A stretch of 5,143 nt of DNA from an uncultured Bacteroidota bacterium (GTDB lineage Bacteria > Bacteroidota > Bacteroidia > 2-12-FULL-35-15), in NCBI GenBank assembly GCA_903889605.1, contig CAISYK010001219.1, positions 1 through 5,143 of the forward strand, given 5' to 3'. A program made the position numbers and the translations under genes. Under the pieces are notes generated by a model. The model was not told the DNA's origin. It saw only the letters and a list, made by a program, of their open reading frames with translations, and ran no database searches. Positions within the stretch are counted from its first letter, which is position 1. Every line of letters begins with the position of its first letter. This document shows, in pieces, positions 1 through 5,143 of the stretch.

Positions 1-301
1 AATGCGTAATCTGGGTTTAAGCACTTCGGTTGGGATTACTGGTCAGCAGCCTGCTGCTATTGGCATTGAGCTATCACCTTCATTGAACAATGGTTCTTTT
101 TCAATTAAAGTATTACAGCAGGATGCCATGAACGAAAAACTTCAGTTGGAGATTGTTGATATCACAGGCAGGCTTGTTTATTCAGCGGTATTGGAAGGAC
201 AAACAACCTACCCGCAAAAACTGGATTTAAAGTCCGGTATGTACTTCGCAAAAATAAAAAATAAAAAATTAAATGGAGTAAAAAGTTTTATTGTGCAGTA
301 G
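1..301 (+). CDS. C-terminal end of a T9SS-exported protein (type A sorting domain), 5' partial
   Basis: The reading frame enters from the left edge (first full codon at base 2) and stops at TAG 299-301, leaving 99 visible residues. The ATG at base 2 is probably an internal methionine, because what follows is only the tail of a larger protein. From about residue 22 the sequence has the layout of a T9SS type A C-terminal domain: SPSLNNGSFSI (24-34, equivalent to the usual YPNPxxGxF), the strand LEIVDITGRLVYS (49-61), LDLKSGMYFAKI (74-85) and the closing strand KSFIVQ (94-99). In this family the domain directs a protein across the outer membrane and is normally removed by the PorU sortase, with attachment to surface lipopolysaccharide. 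The body of the protein is outside the window, so its function cannot be named. The next gene is convergent. Confidence is high for the sorting domain and nil for the catalytic role. Confidence 0.88.
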   Translation, partial: MRNLGLSTSVGITGQQPAAIGIELSPSLNNGSFSIKVLQQDAMNEKLQLEIVDITGRLVYSAVLEGQTTYPQKLDLKSGMYFAKIKNKKLNGVKSFIVQ

Positions 302-411
302 GATAATAAGGAATATTATAATATGCGGAGTTTAATCTGTTCTGGAAGTATGTATAGTTTGAAGCTTAAATCGATATTTTAAATCATTAGCGTAAGAGAT
401 AATTTTTAAAT

Positions 412-449
412 AAAAGGAAGATATTAACATCTAATATCTACCCTTTTTT
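412..449. terminator. Intrinsic terminator between convergent genes
   Basis: AGATATTA (419-426) and TAATATCT (432-439) form a perfect 8-bp stem around the 5-nt loop ACATC. After one A/A mismatch the stem continues with GG/CC (416-417 with 441-442) and then AAAA/TTTT (412-415 with 444-447, skipping C443). Six T residues (444-449) follow on the + strand, and on the - strand the opposite side reads CCTTTTA. It lies 110 bases past the stop of the left T9SS gene and about 150 bases past the stop of the convergent alanine dehydrogenase gene. It could therefore end both transcripts, although the longer T run favours the + direction. Confidence 0.65.
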
Positions 450-601
450 GTGGAATTTTGTTTTGCGGACAAGATAAAGGTTATAATAGCATACGATGCG
501 GATGTGATAAAGATATTCCAGAAAACAAACCGTTTTCAAAACTGTGTTCATTATGTAAATATGATGACAGCCCGACGGCTAATAAATCAAATATCCAATA
601 T
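450..601. other. Convergent intergenic remainder, nothing assignable
   Basis: This stretch lies between the terminator hairpin and the stop codon of alanine dehydrogenase. Two overlapping + strand frames stay open through it and run on antisense into the 3' end of the dehydrogenase gene. They have only GTG or TTG starts, no recognisable domain, and begin in or at the terminator T run. Small inverted repeats are visible: GAAAAC/GTTTTC (521-526 with 532-537, 5-nt loop) and AGCC/GGCT (569-572 with 577-580, 4-nt loop). Neither is followed by a T run on either strand. I cannot support a gene here. Confidence 0.5.
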
Positions 602-1819
602 CTATATGCCCGGCATCAACAGGTTAATATCCTTGTAAGGAAGTTTAAACATTTCGCCTAATACCCTATTTGTAAGTACACCGTTATATACATAAATGCC
701 GTTGCGCACCCCTTCGTCTCTGCGAAGCATATTTTTCACACCGCCTTCCTCACCAATATTTAATAGAATAGGGGCAAATATTGTACTCAGCGCATAGGAT
801 GCAGTACGCGAAACACGTGAAGCGATATTTGGAACACAATAATGAATAACACCATATTTCCTGAAAACGGGTTTAGCATGATTTGTTACTTCAGAAGTTT
901 CAAAGCATCCTCCCTGATCAATGCTTACATCAATAATAACAGCACCAACTTTCATTTCGCTCACCATCTCAGAGGTTACTACAAGCGGTGTGCGTCCGTG
1001 CTGCGAACGCATTGCACCAATTACAACATCGGCTGTTTTTAAATGTTTTGCCAATACTCTGGGCTGAATAACAGATGTAAAAATTCGAACTCCAATATCA
1101 CTCTGCAAACGTCGTAAACGATAAATAGAATTATCAAATACCTTTACTGATGCACCTAAACCCAAAGCAGCGCGGGCTGCAAATTCACCAACAGTTCCTG
1201 CTCCCAAAATCACAACTTCAGTAGGTGAAATACCCGAAATACCGCCTAAAATAGAACCTTGTCCATTGTTTACATTACTTAAATATTCAGCGGCAATTAA
1301 AATTGACGTGCTGCCTGCTATCTCTCCCATAGAGCGGATAACAGTATAAATACCGTCATCATCCTTTATCCACTCATAAGCAATGGCAGTGATTTTTTTA
1401 GAAATCATTTTTTTAAGGAAATCCTCAGGCTGAACTGTAAGCTGCAACGCAGAAATAAGGGTTTGGTTCTGCTGCATCAATCCAATTTCTTCGGGGGAAG
1501 GAGGTGCAACTTTTAAAATAAGTGTTGCCTTATAAACTTCTTCAGCACTGTATACAATCTCTGCTCCTGCTTCACTGTAATCGTTATCCTGAAAGTTTGC
1601 CATTTTACCTGCATTGCTTTCTACTACAACATGATGTCCATTATTAACAAGTAATGCAACAGCGTCAGGCACCAATGCCACTCGATTTTCCTGAAAAGTA
1701 ATTTCTTTGGGAATACCAATAAATAATTTGCTTTTTTTGCGGCCAACTTCAAGCATTTCTTCTTGCGGCATCAAGGCAATTTGGGTTAGCGATGCAAGAA
1801 TTTCTTTGGATGTTTTCAT
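602..1819 (-). CDS. ald: Alanine dehydrogenase, long Bacteroidota type
   Basis: This 405-residue cytoplasmic enzyme should catalyse NAD-dependent oxidative deamination of L-alanine to pyruvate and ammonia, and the reverse reaction. It belongs to the alanine dehydrogenase/transhydrogenase (AlaDh_PNT) family. The N-terminal catalytic domain holds IGIPKE (34-39), Arg46 and Lys103 in ILKV, which align with the pyruvate-binding Arg15 and Lys75 of the Mycobacterium enzyme. The Rossmann domain has GAGTVG (206-211) with the acidic strand end Asp229, and the late motif IDVSIDQGG supplies the conserved Asp301. The usual catalytic histidine (YLHLA in Bacillus) is Gln126 here (ALQLT). There is an N-terminal extension of about 31 residues compared with the roughly 370-residue classical enzymes, as in other Bacteroidota homologues I recall. 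The start ATG (1817-1819) follows an A-rich leader without a Shine-Dalgarno sequence, and a -7 promoter box lies just upstream. The gene appears to stand alone. The family is near certain; substrate preference is inferred from it. Confidence 0.93.
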   Translation of the reverse strand: MKTSKEILASLTQIALMPQEEMLEVGRKKSKLFIGIPKEITFQENRVALVPDAVALLVNNGHHVVVESNAGKMANFQDNDYSEAGAEIVYSAEEVYKATLILKVAPPSPEEIGLMQQNQTLISALQLTVQPEDFLKKMISKKITAIAYEWIKDDDGIYTVIRSMGEIAGSTSILIAAEYLSNVNNGQGSILGGISGISPTEVVILGAGTVGEFAARAALGLGASVKVFDNSIYRLRRLQSDIGVRIFTSVIQPRVLAKHLKTADVVIGAMRSQHGRTPLVVTSEMVSEMKVGAVIIDVSIDQGGCFETSEVTNHAKPVFRKYGVIHYCVPNIASRVSRTASYALSTIFAPILLNIGEEGGVKNMLRRDEGVRNGIYVYNGVLTNRVLGEMFKLPYKDINLLMPGI

Positions 1820-1853
1820 TTTTTTAATGAATGTAAGTTTGTAAGTGCTCCTG

Positions 1854-1861
1854 CAAAGTTA
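1854..1861 (-). promoter_or_regulatory. Bacteroidota-type -7 promoter box of ald
   Basis: On the - strand these bases read TAACTTTG, an exact match to the TAnnTTTG -7 element used by the primary sigma factor in Bacteroidota. A start of transcription a few bases downstream, near 1846-1849, would leave a leader of about 30 nt before the ald ATG at 1819, which is a normal arrangement. I do not see a convincing TTTG -33 element at the usual distance; upstream is simply A/T rich. The call therefore rests on one 8-base match in a sensible place. Confidence 0.55.
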
Positions 1862-1990
1862 AGAAATAAACAGAAGTATTTTTGTTTATAATCAAGTAGT
1901 TATCAAGATGAGATGTTAATATATGGTAAGTCTGCGTTTCTTGTTTTAATTCTTATTATTATTAAGAAATATTGCATTTATTTAATAAAT
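1862..1990. other. AT-rich intergenic stretch upstream of ald
   Basis: This is the upstream side of the ald promoter, very rich in A and T. The only structure I see is an imperfect palindrome at 1976-1990 (ATTTATT, one centre base, AATAAAT) that abuts the repeat-like element starting at 1991. Because it is made only of A and T, it can easily arise by chance. No coding sequence is supported. Confidence 0.45.
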
Positions 1991-2107
1991 CTTTTGGGCG
2001 TTCCCCTTCTAAAAGTAGAAGCCAGGCTTGAAGTTTATCTAAAGCGCAACGGAAAGACTGCAAACTTTTCAAAAAAGAAAATGATTTTCGCTGCAATCCC
2101 TAAAGTA
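1991..2107. repeat. Probable degenerate copy of a dispersed structured intergenic repeat of Bacteroidota
   Basis: The segment has more structure and G+C than the surrounding gap. It opens with TTTTGGGCGTTCCCC (1992-2006), followed by a perfect 6-bp hairpin CTTCTA/TAGAAG with loop AAAG (2006-2021). After GCCAGGCTTG comes a second hairpin, GGAAAG/CTTTTC (2051-2056 with 2065-2070, one G-T pair, 8-nt loop), and the segment closes with GCTGCAATCCCTAA (2090-2103). From memory, many Bacteroidota genomes carry intergenic elements with the same order of parts: a TTTGGGCGTGCCCC start, a short hairpin ending in GGGCT, a longer central inverted repeat, and an ATCCCTAACGC end. The present copy differs at many positions, including the usual TCGGGCT core and the final CGC, so I treat it as diverged. 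An open frame (1913-2245, +) through it is probably incidental. Boundaries and orientation are approximate. Confidence 0.45.
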
Positions 2108-2133
2108 TGGGTTAGAATGAAAGAGCCGTATTC

Positions 2134-2156
2134 AAAAATTTGTTTCCCTCCGAAAC
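2134..2156 (-). terminator. Weak candidate terminator after the propeller-like gene
   Basis: On the - strand, GTTTC and GAAAC (2152-2156 with 2142-2146) can form a 5-bp stem around a 5-nt loop. Three A residues and then five T residues follow (2138-2134). It lies 43 bases past the TGA stop of the large secreted-protein gene. The stem is short and the T run is not directly attached, so it may not terminate on its own. The repeat-like element further downstream could also end this transcript. Confidence 0.28.
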
Positions 2157-2198
2157 TTGCGTCAAAAAAAATATATAGAAAAGAGGTAAGTGCTTTAC

Positions 2199-4556
2199 TC
2201 AATCAATCACAACTTCCTGAACAGAAACGTTATTTCCGGAAATAAGTTTAACTATATATATACCTTTTGCTAATTGCTCAGTATTTATATTTGCCTTATA
2301 GGTACCTGGAGTCTTCTTTTCCTTTACAATTGTTATCATTTCACGACCCATAATATCATATAATACAAGCGATACATTTTCATTCGAATGAATTGTATAA
2401 GTGATGGAAGCCGTATTTCTAATCGGATTAGGATAGATTATTATATTATTGTTCACATCTAAGCTTTTCCCAATAACCGAAACGGCAGCGGCGTCAATAC
2501 GCTGTTTGTATAAACCCGTTCCTGCGCCAACCAATAATTCATCATAATATAAAAAATTAATTTCATTTCCTACAGGGTATGTATATCCCAACGTCCAGGA
2601 TGAACCTCCCAAAGGAAAATAATAAATTGAATTGTCTACTGCACAATAAGCAGTATCATTTCCTACTGTAATCGCTTTTCCAACTGTTCCGGTGGAATAC
2701 GGAAATCCGGTAACTGTAAGTGCATCCCATTTATTTGTACCTATAATTGATTTTGAATATACATGAGGTTCGTTAAGTCCTGCATCAGTACCGCAAGCAT
2801 ATAGTGTGTCACCGGTTACACTTCTATATAAATCGTTTATTGTTGCAGTAATCTGATAACCTACCGTAGTATGTGCAGCATCAAAATTTTGAGCTGCTGT
2901 CCAAACGGAACCATTTTTTACAGCCCGATAAACACTCACTCCCTGAGGATTCGCTATATCATATTCTACTCCAATATATGCAACAGTGTCAGTGCCTTCT
3001 ATATTAAAAATTATATCACGCACATCAACATCTTGTCCTGCTACTGAAGCTTCAAGTAACAATTGATCCCAATTTGCTCCTCCATTCATTGAATAAAATA
3101 ATCCGCCTTTGTTAGAATTTTCTGCATAATATCCTGCAAAAACAATATTTGGATTATACTGACAAACCTCAATTGCTTTAACATAAAATCCTACGCCGCT
3201 AAATGAATAAGGTGCATTTTCAGCGGTAAAAGACATTGACCAATTTGTTCCGCCATCAGTTGTTTTATATACCCTTACGTTGCCTGCATAAACTGTATTA
3301 GTATCACCTTGTTTCATTGCGGCGGAATAATATGGTGAGCCGTCGTTATTCGGAAATATTGCACTGCTCCATACCGGAGTTGTTTGGTAATTGGTTACTC
3401 TTCTAATGCCTGATTTAGATGCTATCCAAGCAGTATTTTTATCTGAAGTCATATCTATATCTTTTACCTGAACAGCTTCAAGACCGTCATCAATTTCATA
3501 AATATTAAGTCCTTTTGAATGCGAAGCACCTATTCCCTGGTCAGTAGTCATATAAACAACATCTTCATTATTAGGATCAGCAAAAACAGCACCGTCATTA
3601 GGGTGTGTTTCAAATCCGCTAACATCTCCAAACTTATGCCATGATGATATTCCATTAGCATCACTATATGCACTCGCAAAATAAACGGAATAGTTGGTTG
3701 AATTTCCTGCAAATGCAAAATTTGGTCCAGGCATACCGCTCATGCCGGTAGCTACTTCAGTCCAGGTGGAACTATTATCTGAATAAGCAATGTATTTAGA
3801 ATTGAAATCCGTACCGCCTATAAATAATCTGCCGTCAGGAGCAACACCGAATGCCACCCAATTATAGCTTGAATTTAAAGTGGAAGGCGAAATATCAGTA
3901 AATGATGATGACGAACTTAATGAGCTGTACTTATCAGAAGAAACAAATAATTTTGGACTGCTGCCTTCCTGAAACAAATAAACCAATGAATCAATACCAC
4001 TAACAACAATACTTATCAAACCTCCGCCGCTTATTGGATTTGTAATTGGGGCACTTGAACTTACAGTAAAATTACCGGAAGCAGCTAAAGAGCCCCATTT
4101 AAATTGATTTCCTGAAGTACAAAATAAATTAGAGCCTGCAGTTGTAAATGCATTTACACCGCTCATTACTGAATTAACTATTGAAGATGAAGGCTTAGTA
4201 CTTAATAAATTGCCTCCATTCAAAAAGAATACATTTCCAGAAGTCTGGTGAGCTGAAATGCTGCGTATGTTAGCACCATATCCTGCAGATGCACCAGCGC
4301 CGGGAAGAGTTTTAAAAACACTAAAAACAGGTGGTATTCCTGATGGAGCATATACATCAGCATAAAACAATGAATTTGCACTTTCAGTAGATACGAATAC
4401 CCTGCTGCTGTCTGTACCTGAATGTATTGCAGTAATAGAATTAATCCTGCCTCCATAAACATTTTCTGCCAAAGGGATTCCCAATTGAGCAAATGAATTT
4501 GAAAAGCCCAACAAAAATGCGGCAGCCAGTAATAGTGAATTTGTAATTTTTTTCAT
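2199..4556 (-). CDS. Secreted beta-propeller-like protein with Asp-box motifs and a T9SS type A sorting domain
   Basis: This complete 785-residue protein is expected at the cell surface or outside the cell. It starts with a clear signal peptide (MKK, a hydrophobic run LLLAAAFLLGF at 8-18, likely cleavage in SFA-Q between 23 and 24). The body, about 24-700, is rich in short beta strands, glycine, serine and aromatic residues. Asp-box-like motifs lie at 259-265 (SDNSSTW), 432-439 (TTDGGTNW) and 489-496 (SMNGGANW), as in sialidase/BNR and VPS10-type propellers. A serine-rich run lies at 211-218. The last 80 or so residues are a T9SS type A sorting domain: YPNP (708-711), LYDIMGRE (732-739), KGIYIVKL (764-771) and the end VQEVVID. 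I see no catalytic signature, so binding, adhesion or an enzymatic role are all open. The ATG at 4554-4556 is chosen because the signal peptide begins there; the leader is A/T rich with no Shine-Dalgarno. A 196-base gap with a strong hairpin separates it from the upstream gene, which argues for its own promoter. Confidence 0.9.
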   Translation of the reverse strand: MKKITNSLLLAAAFLLGFSNSFAQLGIPLAENVYGGRINSITAIHSGTDSSRVFVSTESANSLFYADVYAPSGIPPVFSVFKTLPGAGASAGYGANIRSISAHQTSGNVFFLNGGNLLSTKPSSSIVNSVMSGVNAFTTAGSNLFCTSGNQFKWGSLAASGNFTVSSSAPITNPISGGGLISIVVSGIDSLVYLFQEGSSPKLFVSSDKYSSLSSSSSFTDISPSTLNSSYNWVAFGVAPDGRLFIGGTDFNSKYIAYSDNSSTWTEVATGMSGMPGPNFAFAGNSTNYSVYFASAYSDANGISSWHKFGDVSGFETHPNDGAVFADPNNEDVVYMTTDQGIGASHSKGLNIYEIDDGLEAVQVKDIDMTSDKNTAWIASKSGIRRVTNYQTTPVWSSAIFPNNDGSPYYSAAMKQGDTNTVYAGNVRVYKTTDGGTNWSMSFTAENAPYSFSGVGFYVKAIEVCQYNPNIVFAGYYAENSNKGGLFYSMNGGANWDQLLLEASVAGQDVDVRDIIFNIEGTDTVAYIGVEYDIANPQGVSVYRAVKNGSVWTAAQNFDAAHTTVGYQITATINDLYRSVTGDTLYACGTDAGLNEPHVYSKSIIGTNKWDALTVTGFPYSTGTVGKAITVGNDTAYCAVDNSIYYFPLGGSSWTLGYTYPVGNEINFLYYDELLVGAGTGLYKQRIDAAAVSVIGKSLDVNNNIIIYPNPIRNTASITYTIHSNENVSLVLYDIMGREMITIVKEKKTPGTYKANINTEQLAKGIYIVKLISGNNVSVQEVVID

Positions 4557-4663
4557 AAAAAAGAATAGATTTATTAGTTATTTTAATGAGTTAGAATGAT
4601 GATTTTTGTTAATTATTTTACAGATAACATTTTTTTTCTAAAACTAAATCTGTTTTTGAATGG

Positions 4664-4732
4664 AAAAGCCTTGAGGAATATAAAACAAAACAATCTTACC
4701 GAATGTCTTTTTCTATATCCCTCAAAGCTTTT
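4664..4732 (-). terminator. Long 69-nt hairpin after the TlpA-like gene, terminator or structured RNA
   Basis: Bases 4664-4682 and 4714-4732 are inverted repeats forming an uninterrupted 19-bp helix in a - strand transcript. The helix continues inward with 3 pairs, an A/G mismatch, 6 pairs, a U/U mismatch and 2 pairs, closing on a 5-nt loop at 4696-4700, about 30 pairs in all. The base runs AAAAGC ... GCUUUU at the foot of the stem, the A-tract/U-tract arrangement of an intrinsic terminator, and the 5' foot begins 20 bases past the TAA stop of the upstream - strand gene. The four non-Watson-Crick pairs (4726-4670, 4719-4677, 4713-4683, 4707-4689) are all G-U in the - strand RNA and would be A-C mismatches in a + strand RNA. 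The stem is much longer than a normal terminator needs and the U run is only four, so a structured RNA or palindromic element is an alternative. Confidence 0.6.
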
Positions 4733-4752
4733 AACCAATATTACGATAATAT

Positions 4753-5143
4753 TTATTTGCTTTTTTCCTTTTTCTCTTTTTCAAGCGCATCTATGAAATT
4801 ACCTAACTGCTCCGCGTCAATTCTTTTGGCCTTTATAATTTTATTTTCATCCAATAAATAAATGACAGGGGTACTGTAAATATCATATATCTTTTTAGTG
4901 ACAGCTCTTTTATACTGATCGGGTTCGTGAACATTAATCCAGTTTAATTTATATTCTCGGATAAATTTTTTCCATTCATCAGGTTTATCTTCTGTTTCAA
5001 TAGCATAAACTTCTACTCCTTTTGCTTTTATATTTGTTTTGTAAAGCTCAGAAAGCTTTGGAACTTCTTTTTTACAATGTCCGCATCCATGATCCCAAAA
5101 TATAAGGACAGTATATTTAGATTTAACATCATATAAAGAAATA
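4753..5143 (-). CDS. TlpA/thioredoxin-like thiol-disulfide protein, 5' partial
   Basis: A - strand frame open at the right edge (first full codon 5142-5140) runs for 129 residues to TAA at 4755-4753. No start is visible because the N-terminus lies outside the window. The visible part is a thioredoxin fold. The strand YTVLIFWDHG leads into the redox motif CGHC (residues 20-23 of the visible part, codons at 5085 and 5076), followed by KKEVPKL. STPVIYLLDE (90-99) supplies the expected cis-proline Pro92, and a last helix ends in a very charged tail, EKEKKEKSK. This matches the TlpA/ResA-like family, which reduces or exchanges disulfides in extracytoplasmic proteins. Bacteroidota members often carry an N-terminal DUF4369 or DUF5106 region and a lipoprotein signal, neither of which can be checked here. 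The neighbouring secreted protein has four cysteines (146, 465, 588, 638), but a functional link is only speculation. I am confident of the fold and not of the exact subfamily. Confidence 0.88.
   Translation of the reverse strand, partial: ISLYDVKSKYTVLIFWDHGCGHCKKEVPKLSELYKTNIKAKGVEVYAIETEDKPDEWKKFIREYKLNWINVHEPDQYKRAVTKKIYDIYSTPVIYLLDENKIIKAKRIDAEQLGNFIDALEKEKKEKSK

Noticed and set aside
450..661. Two overlapping + strand frames with GTG and TTG starts, one rich in cysteine (CGC and CSLC pairs)
   Set aside because: The starts lie in or at the terminator T run, alternative start codons are uncommon in this group, no family is recognisable, and both frames run antisense into ald. They could be remnants, but nothing shows it.
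842..1042. 66-codon + strand open frame inside ald
   Set aside because: It is wholly antisense to the conserved catalytic and NAD-binding region of alanine dehydrogenase, which explains the open frame.
1976..1990. Near-perfect A/T-only palindrome as an operator site
   Set aside because: It consists of A and T only, sits about 115 bases upstream of the ald -7 box, and such palindromes are expected by chance here.
1991..2107. Remnant of a transposase gene or insertion sequence
   Set aside because: No transposase motif appears in any frame and no flanking target duplication is evident; two separate hairpins fit a structured repeat better.
1913..2245. 110-codon + strand open frame in the ald/secreted-protein gap
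   Set aside because: It runs through the repeat-like hairpins, overlaps the 3' end of the well-supported - strand gene, shows no domain, and translated copies of such elements often mimic small proteins.
4220..4492. 90-codon - strand open frame
   Set aside because: It is a shifted frame within the N-terminal part of the large secreted protein, whose signal peptide fixes the real frame.
4639..4646. TAGTTTTA on the - strand as a -7 box for the secreted-protein gene
   Set aside because: It matches TAnnTTTG at seven of eight positions but lacks the final G, and no TTTG element lies at the right distance. In such AT-rich DNA this is too weak to call.
4596..4796. 66-codon + strand open frame
   Set aside because: It spans the long hairpin and the 3' end of the TlpA-like gene on the other strand; the Phe/Leu/Ile-rich product reflects AT-rich DNA.

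Overview
This AT-rich window most likely comes from a member of the Bacteroidota. Three things point there. Two different proteins end in type A C-terminal sorting domains of the type IX secretion system (T9SS). The alanine dehydrogenase is of the long type that I recall from that phylum. The start codons follow A/T-rich leaders without Shine-Dalgarno sequences, and one gene has a TAnnTTTG-type -7 box. Nothing in the window identifies the genus.

Layout from left to right: (1) bases 1-301, + strand, the C-terminal end of a T9SS-exported protein whose body lies upstream of the window; (2) bases 302-601, a convergent intergenic gap with one good terminator hairpin at 412-449; (3) bases 602-1819, - strand, a complete alanine dehydrogenase gene with a likely promoter at 1854-1861; (4) bases 1862-2198, an intergenic gap containing a structured element at about 1991-2107 that looks like a worn copy of a dispersed Bacteroidota intergenic repeat; (5) bases 2199-4556, - strand, a 785-residue secreted beta-propeller-like protein with a signal peptide and a T9SS sorting domain; (6) bases 4557-4752, a gap holding a 69-nt hairpin whose wobble pairs fit only a - strand transcript; (7) bases 4753 to the right edge, - strand, the C-terminal 129 residues of a TlpA/thioredoxin-like protein with a CGHC active site, open at its 5' end.

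The genes do not form an obvious pathway. Alanine dehydrogenase is cytoplasmic nitrogen/carbon metabolism. The two T9SS cargo proteins and the thiol-disulfide protein belong to the cell envelope or exterior. The three - strand genes are separated by 196 and 379 bases, with hairpins between them, so they are probably separate transcription units. I see no tRNA, rRNA, CRISPR array, intact insertion sequence or phage gene. The items most worth a second look are the 69-nt hairpin, the repeat-like element, and the replaced active-site histidine in the alanine dehydrogenase.
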